From: an uncultured Spirochaetaceae bacterium
GTDB lineage: Bacteria; Spirochaetota; Spirochaetia; Treponematales; Treponemataceae
Length of the DNA stretch: 64,000 nucleotides
NCBI GenBank assembly: GCA_902789325.1
Contig: CADANN010000010.1
Location: 1-64,000 of the forward strand
Direction of reading: 5' to 3'
Part shown: positions 53,752 to 62,724 of the stretch, in pieces
How positions within the stretch are numbered: the stretch's first letter is position 1
How the letters are laid out: every line of letters starts with the position of its first letter
Program-made: the position numbers and the translations under genes
The notes under the pieces: model-generated
What the model saw: only the letters and a program-made list of their open reading frames with translations
Told to the model about the DNA's origin: nothing
Database searches by the model: none

Positions 53752-54339
53752 TTAAATAATCTCCGCTAGTTTTTGCATAAAATTATCTTCGGTAACCTGT
53801 ATATTTATGCTATTTGAAGACAATCTCAAGGTGAAGGTGTCATCGGGGTTTGATAAAACTTCGTGTGAGACTTTTAAGTGTTTTGAGGCATACGCTTTAA
53901 TGAACTCCAGGGCCAGCTTCTGGCGGCGTTCTGAGCGGGATTTATTTTCTAGTGATTGCTGGAGTTCGGTCAGGTAGTCCGGAAGTTTTGACAGAAATTC
54001 CGAGATTTCTGGAAGCGGATTATAGGGGAATTTAGCATCGCAGATCTTGATGTATTCTGGGCCGCATTTTTGCATGATGCTGGCTTTTATGTTGTTCTGA
54101 ATGAAGAGTCTGAGTTTTATTGTTGAAGTTAATGTTACTTCGAATGTACTGTACGACGGAAAATATTCGCAGGAGATTTTTGCATCAGGATGTGAGGTGG
54201 TAAATGCTTCGAACTCGGCGCGGCAATCTGCCATGCGAAGAGGGTCAGCATTTGTGCGGACCATATTTTTATGCTGAAGATGTACAAAATGTTCTTTCCA
54301 GAAATCAGCTTCATTATCAATATATTTTTGTGATGACAT
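53752..54339 (-). CDS. unknown protein of the MoxR/VWA cluster
   Basis: I do not recognise a family. The 195-aa soluble protein has two parts: residues about 1-100 with several beta strands (FEVTLTSTIKLRLFIQ), and 105-195 with a helix (LPDYLTELQQSLENKSRSERRQKLALEF) and another strand set (TFTLRLSSNSINIQV). The two strand sets may be a repeated domain. It is the third gene after MoxR and VWA and ends at the conserved-apex hairpin, so it probably serves as a partner or client of that pair. AGGAG lies 12 nt before the ATG. Confidence 0.65.
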   Translation of the reverse strand: MSSQKYIDNEADFWKEHFVHLQHKNMVRTNADPLRMADCRAEFEAFTTSHPDAKISCEYFPSYSTFEVTLTSTIKLRLFIQNNIKASIMQKCGPEYIKICDAKFPYNPLPEISEFLSKLPDYLTELQQSLENKSRSERRQKLALEFIKAYASKHLKVSHEVLSNPDDTFTLRLSSNSINIQVTEDNFMQKLAEII

Positions 54340-54366
54340 AGAGGTTTTATTCTCCTATAAAAAGCG

Positions 54367-55671
54367 TTATGGCAAAAAAGTACCGAAGTTTCCCGGCAGA
54401 CTTTCTATCCACCAGCGGGATTTTTCCCAGGCAAGACGCGAATCTAAAATCCAGAGGATAGAAGCATTCCCCGTTCCGCGATGACCGGCAGTTCCCACAA
54501 TCTTTGGAACGTCCCCTTCTCCATCTGTAAAGATTATCATTCCTGAATATTTGTTTCTGTTTTCCAGGAAGTAATCAATCGGTGGCTGGAAGTTTGTTCC
54601 CCCACGGCCTGTAATTTCTGCAAGCTTAAGATTTTTTGTAAACTTAATCGGCGAAGTATTTTTGAGATTTACATCAAAAAATATTAAATCAATTTTTTCT
54701 ATAATCCTCAAAAAGAAGAAGTTTTTAATAGCATGGTAGAACCGGGCAAAACTTTCGTCTGTAATTGACCCGCTCACATCTACTGCAATTAAAATATCAG
54801 CCTTACGTTCATAACGGCTTCCCATAGCTGAAAAACCATAACGACGGCTCGGCTTCATACGGGTGAGGTGGCGGTTTGCACTTACAATATTTGCACGGAA
54901 CTTTGTGAGGGCACGGCGGTAATCAAAAGAAAAATCAACATCGGATTGAAGTACTCTCTGCAAATTACCACCAGTCTCGCCCCAGCCTTGGTCTATTTCT
55001 GCTTTTTTGATTTTATCGTTTATCTGATTCTGTGCGTTTTCATCTTCCTGCCATAACTCTGCACTTTGTGTAATTGCAGAAAGATCATAATCACTAAGGG
55101 CACCTTCTCCGCTCGCTTCTCCACCCCCAGCAGAACTTTCACTGATCAAAAACAAAAGCCACTTATACCATTGCTCAAAAGTAAGATCATCTACGGTTTT
55201 CAAAAGGCCTGTTGCACGGTCTATCTGAAGGTTCCTCTGGAAAAACCTTAATTCTTCTGTATCTGCCCAGCGTTTTCCAAGAGGATAATCCAATGTGGAA
55301 AATCTCCATGCCTGGCTTTTCAAATAAATGACACCGGCAGTTTCAATTCCGCTTTGAGGTGTAAAATATTTTGAAATTATCACGTCACTTGCAAGCTGCA
55401 TTGCTGTAGGATTTGACTTGTACGGTTGACGTGCATAAGGATGTTTTAACAGAATTCTATAAGCTTCTATTTTTAGGAAATCAGTCAATTCAGGATCTGT
55501 AAGATCGTGAGTAAGAACTTCTGAAAACTCAATGCAGTAGTGACCTGTTCTCATTGGAACAGTTAGAGAATCATTTAAGACAAAATGATGGGTTGTCACA
55601 ACAGAGAATAAAAGAGGCTCGGTAATAAACCATTGTTTTATTATTGAGTTCAGGCGTTTTTCACAAGTCAT
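54367..55671 (-). CDS. VWA-domain protein (DUF2201-like) with degenerate metallopeptidase region
   Basis: The 434-aa protein has an N-terminal DUF2201-like region and a C-terminal VWA domain with the MIDAS motif DVSGS (residues 298-302), RGGTNF and FTDGEGD. In relatives the N-terminal region holds a zinc-binding HExxH near the block IEAYRILLKHPYARQ; here it reads IEAYR (68-72), with both histidines lost. The linker 180-240 is Gly/Ser-rich and acidic. It lies 21 nt downstream of the MoxR ATPase, as in MoxR-VWA pairs such as RavA-ViaA that remodel or activate protein complexes. Confidence 0.83.
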   Translation of the reverse strand: MTCEKRLNSIIKQWFITEPLLFSVVTTHHFVLNDSLTVPMRTGHYCIEFSEVLTHDLTDPELTDFLKIEAYRILLKHPYARQPYKSNPTAMQLASDVIISKYFTPQSGIETAGVIYLKSQAWRFSTLDYPLGKRWADTEELRFFQRNLQIDRATGLLKTVDDLTFEQWYKWLLFLISESSAGGGEASGEGALSDYDLSAITQSAELWQEDENAQNQINDKIKKAEIDQGWGETGGNLQRVLQSDVDFSFDYRRALTKFRANIVSANRHLTRMKPSRRYGFSAMGSRYERKADILIAVDVSGSITDESFARFYHAIKNFFFLRIIEKIDLIFFDVNLKNTSPIKFTKNLKLAEITGRGGTNFQPPIDYFLENRNKYSGMIIFTDGEGDVPKIVGTAGHRGTGNASILWILDSRLAWEKSRWWIESLPGNFGTFLP

Positions 55672-55692
55672 TTTATACGGATCCGTAATAAT

Positions 55693-56751
55693 TTATAACT
55701 CTGAACTCAAATCCAGAAGTTTGTTATAGAGGACCGGAGCTTTCTCGACAATATAATTTAAGGTTTCCGGATATCGCTCTGCAGAAATTAAACTTGCAAA
55801 ATGAGCCTGCAATTCTTTTTTATCATTCAAAGAAAACCAGTCAAAATATGCTGTGAGATTATTTACCACTTCATCGGATGTTTTATCACAAGATTTTTCC
55901 AGCCAGCGGAAAACAGCTTCATTCAATTGTGTAAAATCTGTAAATGCCAACTCATCCAGCAATTTCTTATTCTCATTAAAATCACCCTCAAGAAGTTTTG
56001 CGACAGAAGGAATTTTATGGGAATTTACAAAATCAAGAAAACTTACTGCTGCTCTGTCTCCAATAATTCCAGAAACAAGAGGCTGGTGTAAATCATTTAG
56101 TTCTTCAAATTTTTCGATTATTTTAGATGTACGTTCCCAGCTTCGGCGGTCTGGAGTACGTTCAAGATTTTCTTCAGAAAATGATTCATCTCCATCAAGG
56201 AACTCGGGATTTTCTTCTATAAATGAAATAACTCTTGAATCAAGCTTTACTTCGCGGGCCCAGTCAATCCAGTCTTCTACGCTTGGAGAAAACTCATAAA
56301 TATTAAAACGACTTACAAGGGCTGGATCCAGATCCGTTAACTGATATTCACTACCACCGTTTACCGCACTTATGATTCTGCTTCCTTCTGGTAAACTCTT
56401 GCCGGCGAGTTTTCGGTTCAGGGTTAAATCCATAACAGTCTGTAAAACTTCCGGACGGGCGCGATTCAATTCATCAAGAAATAAAACTACCGGCTGTCCA
56501 TCAACAGGAAACCAGTATGGCAGCATAAATTCAGTACGACCAGTTGCTTCATCAAGATGTGGAAGACCGATTAAATCTCCAGGATCACTCATCTGACCTA
56601 AGAATAAAGTAACGACTTTTTCACGGCGAGCCGCAAAAAAGTCTTCCAATATACGAGATTTACCAATTCCGTGCCGCCCCACAAGCATAATATTTTGTGA
56701 GGCGGGAGTATTTTCCAAAATGAACTTAAGCTGAGTAGAATCAATTTTCAT
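55693..56751 (-). CDS. MoxR-type AAA+ ATPase
   Basis: The 352-aa ATPase has Walker A GRHGIGKS (residues 25-32), Walker B VVLFLDELNRA near 88 and sensor motifs (ISAVNGGSEYQLTDLDPALVSRFNIYEF). A helical C-terminal region follows. It works with the adjacent VWA protein. A TTGATA-17-TAGACT promoter ends 9 nt before the ATG, and no ribosome-binding site is seen. Confidence 0.92.
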   Translation of the reverse strand: MKIDSTQLKFILENTPASQNIMLVGRHGIGKSRILEDFFAARREKVVTLFLGQMSDPGDLIGLPHLDEATGRTEFMLPYWFPVDGQPVVLFLDELNRARPEVLQTVMDLTLNRKLAGKSLPEGSRIISAVNGGSEYQLTDLDPALVSRFNIYEFSPSVEDWIDWAREVKLDSRVISFIEENPEFLDGDESFSEENLERTPDRRSWERTSKIIEKFEELNDLHQPLVSGIIGDRAAVSFLDFVNSHKIPSVAKLLEGDFNENKKLLDELAFTDFTQLNEAVFRWLEKSCDKTSDEVVNNLTAYFDWFSLNDKKELQAHFASLISAERYPETLNYIVEKAPVLYNKLLDLSSEL

Positions 56752-56760
56752 AATGAAAAA

Positions 56761-56789
56761 AGTCTACTTTATTAAGCGGATATTATCAA
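56761..56789 (-). promoter_or_regulatory. promoter of the MoxR/VWA cluster inside a broken gene
   Basis: On the minus strand TTGATA (56789-56784), a 17-nt spacer and TAGACT (56766-56761) precede ATG 56751 by 9 nt. The promoter lies in the 3' remnant of the secreted protein at 56786. Confidence 0.55.
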
Positions 56790-57238
56790 CACACCATTGT
56801 ATGAACACCTGGAGTTAAAGGATAAGTTTCAAGACTGCACCAGTTCCAGGAATTTGTTGCCTGGATTACTACTGTTATATAGTAGGTATAATCTTCTGGA
56901 TTATAAAAATCCATTGTCAGATATTTAGATCCCGACAAATCATTTGTACCATCATAAAACCAGATTCCTGATTTTGTAGAATCTCTATCCATTACATCCA
57001 TAGTCATTTCAAGAGAATGAGAACCTTCCGAAGCCCAGTCTTTTGAAATATTTGCACCAGTTGAGTTTTTTATGGAACCATACTGATCCCAGTCAAAGCC
57101 AGCCCATATCCAGTAGTTTCCTTTTTCAAAACCATCAAAAATAAAGGATGCACCTTCTGGAATATCACCGTCTACCTGAGCAAAACTAAGAGCTGTAAAT
57201 GTCAATAATATTGAAAGAATCGAAATAATCTTTTTCAT
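56786..57238 (-). CDS. small secreted protein, probably truncated by deletion
   Basis: From ATG 57238 (AGGAGG 7 nt upstream) the product has 150 aa, with a signal peptide ending LSFA and a galactose-binding-like beta-sandwich (SFIFDGFEKGNYWIWAGF, SEGSHSLEMTMD, KYLTMDFYNPEDYTYYITVV). It ends abruptly GVHTMVC. In another frame just beyond (56790-56764) the DNA reads VDNIRLIK then stop, the usual end of such domains. A deletion with frameshift probably removed the last strands. It follows the split MCP gene, so it may have been a ligand-binding partner. Confidence 0.7.
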   Translation of the reverse strand: MKKIISILSILLTFTALSFAQVDGDIPEGASFIFDGFEKGNYWIWAGFDWDQYGSIKNSTGANISKDWASEGSHSLEMTMDVMDRDSTKSGIWFYDGTNDLSGSKYLTMDFYNPEDYTYYITVVIQATNSWNWCSLETYPLTPGVHTMVC

Positions 57239-57255
57239 AACAATCACCTCCTGAC

Positions 57256-57951
57256 CTACTCAACCTTAAACTTATTCATTGCATCGCGAAGCTTAGCAAT
57301 ACTTTCTACGTTCTTTTCTACGCACTCGTGAGCCTTCTTTGAATAGCTTTCAATTGCGTCGGTCTTATCGGTCATGTTCTTTACGTTTGTATTTACAGAA
57401 GTTGTCATGCGGGCAATGCGGTCCATTTCAAAGGAAACCTGCTTACTTCCTTCCATCATTTCATCGGAGTCGTTCTTTACATTTACTGTAATCTCATTGA
57501 TTGCACGCATAAGTTCAAGAACCTGTTCGCCGCCCTTATTCTGCTGCTGCATCTCTTCATCAATAATAAGTTCCTGTTCACTTACAGTCTTAGTAAGACT
57601 GAAAATGCTGTTGAACTGATTCTGAACCTGAATTGTAGATTCTGTAACCGTTTTGATAAGGTCCTGAACATCTTTAAGTTCGTTCTGAATCTTTGTACCC
57701 TGAGAGTTAGACTCTTCTGCAAGCTTACGGATTTCTCCGGCAACTACCGAGAATCCCTGTCCACTGTCACCAGCGTGAGCAGCTTCAATTGCCGCATTCA
57801 TAGCGAGAAGGTTTGTCTGGCTTGCAATGTTTCGGATAACAGAAGAGGCTTCCTGAAGGTTCTTTGAACGATCCTGAATCTTTGATGAAAGAGCCGCCAT
57901 ATTATTAATTAACGACTGACCAGCTTCTGAAGCCTGTTCAAGCATCTTCAT
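57256..57951 (-). CDS. methyl-accepting chemotaxis protein, C-terminal fragment
   Basis: The 231-aa frame starts at ATG 57951, which overlaps the stop of the next fragment as ATGA. It holds the MCP signalling domain with the conserved tip ([40 protein letters not shown]) and two methylation-helix regions. It lacks a sensor or membrane part. Together with 57948-59474 it would form one normal MCP of about 738 aa. Confidence 0.82.
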   Translation of the reverse strand: MKMLEQASEAGQSLINNMAALSSKIQDRSKNLQEASSVIRNIASQTNLLAMNAAIEAAHAGDSGQGFSVVAGEIRKLAEESNSQGTKIQNELKDVQDLIKTVTESTIQVQNQFNSIFSLTKTVSEQELIIDEEMQQQNKGGEQVLELMRAINEITVNVKNDSDEMMEGSKQVSFEMDRIARMTTSVNTNVKNMTDKTDAIESYSKKAHECVEKNVESIAKLRDAMNKFKVE

Positions 57952-59474
57952 TGATTCACGGTTATTTTCACTGTCATCTGTTCTACAGAAGAAGAAGATT
58001 CTGTAACACTTGAAGCCTGTGCATCAATGTTTTCATTAAGCTTTTTGATGTTCTTTACAATCTGTTCTACTACAGAAAGTGCTTCCTCTACTCCGGCTGC
58101 ATGATCCTGCATCTGTTCCTGAATTGACTGAATACTTGAAGTAATATCTACAACAGCCTGCGAAGTATGGCTCATAGAATCATTAAGTTCTGTTCCAATT
58201 TCATCCATCTCTTCGCTGGAAACTTTAACATCTTTGATTGAAACTGAAAGCTTATCCATTGTTTTATTGAAACTTTCGCACATTGCTCCAATTTCATTAT
58301 TCTGATGTGCGTGCAGGCGGACAGTCATATCACCATCACCTTCACTGATGTTCTGAAGAGCATCTACAGTAATCTTGAGAGGTTTTGTAATTCCAGTTAC
58401 TACTCCGAATACAATAATCATTACAAGAATAATCTGCAAAGCAAAAGCTGTAATAATAATCCAGATTGTTGTCCAGGCAGATTTATCAATTTCTGATTCA
58501 GGAGTCATAGAAACCAGGAACCAGGAATTGCCAGAGCGGTCTACCTGAGTTTTTACAATTGTAACAAACATATTCTGATGATTAATGCTTGTAGAAAGAG
58601 TGATAGTTGAATAATCAATCCAACAATCAGAAGTATCCTCACCTTGTTTAGCCCTTGTTCCATCAGGTTTAATATAAACTGGATCAAAATATTCTTTAAG
58701 ATTTGTATCAAGGAAGAATATAGATTTATTACCTACAGTAGAATGATCAGAGGATGCAAGAACGGCACCAGAAGAAGTAAAGAACTGGCAGTTTGTGCCA
58801 CTAAAGATTGTACTTCCATCCATTAACCCTTCAAGACCAGAAAGAACAATATCAATTCCGGCAATACCGTTACGCTGTCCGAGAGAGTTTTGAATCTGGC
58901 TGAAAACTTTTGCAGTAAGTACTGACTCACCATCAAGAGTGGTTAATACAGGTTCACTGATAAACGAATACTGAGTATTTGCAGCCTTTTCAATTTGAGC
59001 TTCTGAAAATTCGGTTACAATATCATTTTTAATACGACCATTTCTATCGCGGATATAGTGAATTTTGAACTGGCCAGATGGGTTATCATCATAATCCTGT
59101 CTACGTTTATCTTTATGGTCAAACATATTTGGAAGCCAGTATGCCCAGGCTGAATCTATAGTAGAAGATTTTACCATAGCACGAACTGCCTGTTCTGCAG
59201 CAGAAGCACGCTGTTTTTCAGGAATAGCCCATGTACCACCAAGAACACCAGCAAGAGATTCTGCAGAATAAACAATTTCTGTCATTCTTCGTTCAAGGGT
59301 TACACCTTTAGATTCAGTAAGGGTAACAATGTTCTTTGTAATCTGTTCCTTGTTACTTCGAAGAACAGTGCGACCAATAATAATGGTCATGATAATTGAA
59401 ATAAGAACCATTCCAATACCGAGCCACAAAACAAGACTTAATCTTATGGATGACTTTGACTTCATACTACTCAT
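57948..59474 (-). CDS. methyl-accepting chemotaxis protein, N-terminal fragment
   Basis: The 508-aa frame has a first membrane helix (about 14-34), a periplasmic Cache-like sensor (about 40-330, with [11 protein letters not shown] and [20 protein letters not shown]), a second helix near 335-360, HAMP (about 360-415) and the first signalling helix. It ends [15 protein letters not shown], a frame change: one base inserted would continue into [12 protein letters not shown] of the next fragment. This is a true frameshift, translational coupling (ATGA) or a sequencing error. Its start overlaps the GGDEF gene by 8 nt. Confidence 0.82.
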   Translation of the reverse strand: MSSMKSKSSIRLSLVLWLGIGMVLISIIMTIIIGRTVLRSNKEQITKNIVTLTESKGVTLERRMTEIVYSAESLAGVLGGTWAIPEKQRASAAEQAVRAMVKSSTIDSAWAYWLPNMFDHKDKRRQDYDDNPSGQFKIHYIRDRNGRIKNDIVTEFSEAQIEKAANTQYSFISEPVLTTLDGESVLTAKVFSQIQNSLGQRNGIAGIDIVLSGLEGLMDGSTIFSGTNCQFFTSSGAVLASSDHSTVGNKSIFFLDTNLKEYFDPVYIKPDGTRAKQGEDTSDCWIDYSTITLSTSINHQNMFVTIVKTQVDRSGNSWFLVSMTPESEIDKSAWTTIWIIITAFALQIILVMIIVFGVVTGITKPLKITVDALQNISEGDGDMTVRLHAHQNNEIGAMCESFNKTMDKLSVSIKDVKVSSEEMDEIGTELNDSMSHTSQAVVDITSSIQSIQEQMQDHAAGVEEALSVVEQIVKNIKKLNENIDAQASSVTESSSSVEQMTVKITVNQ

Positions 59475-61380
59475 GTGCGTCCTCTTTGTTTTTATCGTCT
59501 TCCTTATGGAAGGCTTGCTTTTGTTCGTACATTATGTTATCTACATTTTCTACAGCCTGCTCCAGGGTAAGGTCAGACTGTGCAGGAACCGAATAAGTTC
59601 CTACACTCGCAGAAAGCTTATACGGCAAATGCATTACTGCCGTTTTTGATTCAAGACGTTTTTTAATTAATGAACAATAATCTTCGCCGTTGTAATTTTT
59701 ACTGTTTCCAACGACAAGGAATTCATCTCCACCATAACGAATGGAAAGCCAGTTTTTAGGAACCGTTTCAAGGACTGCTGCAGCAACGGTTTTTACAGCC
59801 AGGTCACCATGAAGATGACCAAACTGGTCGTTAATGTGCTTCATTTTATTTATATCAACAAAGAAAAGAACAGTTGTAAGGCCATTCTTCTTGTTCTGGG
59901 CAAAAAATGGTTTCGCAAGTTTTTCGAGTCCCTGACGATTAAGACAGCCCGAAAGTGCATCTTTTGTAGAAAGCCTTAAATACTGCTGGCTCATCTGTTT
60001 GAACATATTTCTCTTACGGAAGTGTTCAATACCGTTACCAATATTCCGGCTCCACATATAACCATAGCGGTTATCAATCATTGATAAATCATTCTTAGTT
60101 ACGAAATAACCATGAACATAAGAATGATGAAAAACCGGAAGAAAGAGATATAAATTACTTCCTTCAGATTTCATTTTTGAAGGAATAAGCTCACTGGTAG
60201 GAATCATTTCGCGCAGATATTTCTGATTATTTTGAACAGAACAGATTGCCTGAACCTGAGCCCCGTAAGAAAGATTCTGAGGAAGATTTTCTGCTGAATT
60301 AATGAGAACAGATGTCCAGTCGGATTTCATAAAAATGCAGAAATCTGAACCTTCAAAAGGATGTGATTTTACAAAGAAGTTTTCTATATTAGTAAGCAGC
60401 GTAAATACATCTGCCGCTTCTGTAAAGATTTCGCCAATAATTTCCATATGGCGGTCAAATTCTTCTTTTTTGTTTGCATCATCAAGAATATTCAATGTAA
60501 AAAGATTCTGCTCATTTGTAGTTGAATACCCGCAGCCACAGGATTGACGAAATACAGGTGTACTTTTTACCTTAAGCACCTGAGAACCGTTTACACCGCA
60601 TAAAAGACGACTTACTGCTTCTGCACCTATAAGTTCTGCATTATTTTTTACAGTTGTAATAGAAGGTTTTGTACACTGAGTTTCGAGAATATCATCGAAT
60701 CCAATAATCTTCAGTTGTTCAGGAACCTTTATTTTATTTTCAAGTGCTACTTTTAAGATAGCCATTGCCAGTAAATCATTTGCACATACAAAGGCTTGAG
60801 GAAGTTTTTTACCGGATTTTATATAATCCTTAAAGAAATTATAAGCACAATGATAGTCACACGATTGCAATGAATAAACCTTTTGTGAATCAAAAGTAAT
60901 ATTATTATCTTTAAGTACAGCTAAATAGGCTTTATATCGTTCTGTAATATCTACAGAACCTTCTTTACCTGCAACATAAGCAAGATCTGTAACGCTGTGC
61001 ATTTTTATCATATGATCAAGCACTTCGTACATACCAGAATAATTATCTACTTTAAGACAGCAGATTCCTTCCATCTTTTTATTTATGGAAATAACAGGTT
61101 TATTTGCTTTTAGAATGCGAAGTCTTTCACGTTCAAGAATACGAACATTATTTATTAAATCAGAAAGAACAACAATTCCGTCAAAATCTTCATATTTGAT
61201 TATATTATAAATTGAAAAGCCAGTATAATTTGGAAAACCGGAATATTCGTCATAGTTATAGGTATTAAATAGATAAATATCTATATCTTTACCTTCGACG
61301 GCTTTCTTCATTCCGAGCATAAAGTCTTTGAGAAAATATGTACTCCAGCCACATGCCAATACAGCAATTCGCCTTTTCAT
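59467..61380 (-). CDS. diguanylate cyclase with LacI-type sugar-binding domain
   Basis: From ATG 61380 the protein has 637 aa (an ATG 6 nt upstream is in frame but would precede the predicted transcript start). Residues about 1-280 match the effector-binding core of LacI regulators (FVCANDLLAMAILKVALENK, IIGFDDI, KPSITTVKNNAELIG), with no HTH and no signal peptide. A middle region (about 300-455) is followed by a GGDEF domain with RYGGDEF (motif at 550-554). No RxxD inhibition site is seen. It probably makes cyclic-di-GMP in response to a cytoplasmic sugar. It overlaps the MCP gene by 8 nt. Confidence 0.88.
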   Translation of the reverse strand: MKRRIAVLACGWSTYFLKDFMLGMKKAVEGKDIDIYLFNTYNYDEYSGFPNYTGFSIYNIIKYEDFDGIVVLSDLINNVRILERERLRILKANKPVISINKKMEGICCLKVDNYSGMYEVLDHMIKMHSVTDLAYVAGKEGSVDITERYKAYLAVLKDNNITFDSQKVYSLQSCDYHCAYNFFKDYIKSGKKLPQAFVCANDLLAMAILKVALENKIKVPEQLKIIGFDDILETQCTKPSITTVKNNAELIGAEAVSRLLCGVNGSQVLKVKSTPVFRQSCGCGYSTTNEQNLFTLNILDDANKKEEFDRHMEIIGEIFTEAADVFTLLTNIENFFVKSHPFEGSDFCIFMKSDWTSVLINSAENLPQNLSYGAQVQAICSVQNNQKYLREMIPTSELIPSKMKSEGSNLYLFLPVFHHSYVHGYFVTKNDLSMIDNRYGYMWSRNIGNGIEHFRKRNMFKQMSQQYLRLSTKDALSGCLNRQGLEKLAKPFFAQNKKNGLTTVLFFVDINKMKHINDQFGHLHGDLAVKTVAAAVLETVPKNWLSIRYGGDEFLVVGNSKNYNGEDYCSLIKKRLESKTAVMHLPYKLSASVGTYSVPAQSDLTLEQAVENVDNIMYEQKQAFHKEDDKNKEDAHE

Positions 61381-61388
61381 ATCCATTA

Positions 61389-61417
61389 ATTATAACATGA
61401 AATAATTGAGAGTGCAA
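61389..61417 (-). promoter_or_regulatory. candidate promoter of the sugar-sensing GGDEF-MCP operon
   Basis: On the minus strand TTGCAC (61417-61412), a 17-nt spacer and a perfect TATAAT (61394-61389) lie 8 nt before ATG 61380. This suggests a leaderless transcript and supports that start codon. Confidence 0.55.
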
Positions 61418-61473
61418 AAAAATATTGAATCCAATAATCCTGCATTTGCCCCAAAAAAGATTCGAATATGATT

Positions 61474-62655
61474 TTACTTACGAAGCATAAACTTCTTACC
61501 AATACTCATAATTGGTCTTACATACCACGGACGCAAATCCTTATCTGCCTTTTTGAGCATTTCTCTGATTGGGATTTCCTGTGGGCAGTGTTTTTCGCAT
61601 TTTCCGCAACCAATGCAGGCAGTAGCAAAAGCAGAATCTTTTCGTAAAAGAGTTGTCTGGAAATAATCCTTCATTCCAGAGATTTTTGTTTCAGAATACA
61701 TAAGATTCCAGCCGCGGAAAATGCCTGGAATATCAATTCCTTTAGGACAAGGCATGCAGTAACGGCAGCCTGTACAGCCAACCTTTTCTGTTCTCTTGAT
61801 TTCTGCAATTATTTGTGAAATAAAATCAAAATCTTCCTTGGTAAAATGTCCGGCAGGAGCATCACTGGCAATGCGGGCATTTTCCTGAACCATTTCTAAG
61901 CTGTTCATTCCAGAAAGTACACAGGTTACCTCACTCTGATTATATAACCAGCGGAAGCCCCACTCTGCGGCAGACCAACCGTGAGGATGAGCTGCTATCA
62001 TTTTTTTAGCTGATTCTGGAAGAAGATTTACAAGTTTACCGCCCCGCAAAGGTTCCATAATCCAAACAGGAATTCCTTTTGCAGCAGCTGCGTGAAGTCC
62101 GTCTTTTCCAGCCTGTGCAACTTCATCAAGGTAGTTATACTGAATCATACAGAAGTCCCAGTCATAATCATTTAAGATTTTCTGGAACATATCTGTTGTA
62201 CCATGAAAAGAAAAGCCTATGTTACGGATTTCACCACTGGCCTTGCGTTTTGCAATCCAGTCTTCAATTCCAATTGCCTTAAGTTTTTCCCATTGAGAAA
62301 AATCTGTAAGGTGGTGCATCAGATAATAATCTATGTAATTTGTGCGAAGGCGGGAAAGCTCTTCTGCAAAATATTTATCAATTGCGGCAGAGTTTGAAAT
62401 GAGATATTGAGGAAGTTTTGTCGCTATGTTGATTTTTTCTCTGATTCCTGTGCGTTCTACAATTTCGCCAAGAGCAGCTTCACTTCCCGTATAAATGTAA
62501 GCAGTATCAAAATAATTAACACCCGCTTCTACAGCAGCGAGAATTTCTTTTTCAGCTTTATCGATATCTATGCGCCCGGCCTTTGTAGTAAAGCGCATAC
62601 ATCCATAACCTAAAATTGAAACATCCTCTCCGTGCTTATTCTTTCGATATTGCAT
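61474..62655 (-). CDS. aldo/keto reductase with C-terminal ferredoxin-like clusters
   Basis: The 393-aa protein has an AKR barrel (NYFDTAYIYTGSE with Asp and Tyr, ATKLP with Lys, YLMHHL with His) and a C-terminal region holding two 4Fe-4S motifs: CTGCRYCMPCPKGIDIP near residue 302 and CIGCGKCEKHCPQEIPI near 350. Such fused reductases take part in anaerobic electron transfer, but the substrate is unknown. GGAGAGG precedes the ATG. It is monocistronic. Confidence 0.92.
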   Translation of the reverse strand: MQYRKNKHGEDVSILGYGCMRFTTKAGRIDIDKAEKEILAAVEAGVNYFDTAYIYTGSEAALGEIVERTGIREKINIATKLPQYLISNSAAIDKYFAEELSRLRTNYIDYYLMHHLTDFSQWEKLKAIGIEDWIAKRKASGEIRNIGFSFHGTTDMFQKILNDYDWDFCMIQYNYLDEVAQAGKDGLHAAAAKGIPVWIMEPLRGGKLVNLLPESAKKMIAAHPHGWSAAEWGFRWLYNQSEVTCVLSGMNSLEMVQENARIASDAPAGHFTKEDFDFISQIIAEIKRTEKVGCTGCRYCMPCPKGIDIPGIFRGWNLMYSETKISGMKDYFQTTLLRKDSAFATACIGCGKCEKHCPQEIPIREMLKKADKDLRPWYVRPIMSIGKKFMLRK

Positions 62656-62724
62656 CAGATATACCTCTCCTTTAAATATAAAGCATATTAGAAAGCAAGG
62701 AAAGAGAAATCTAATAACATTTTG

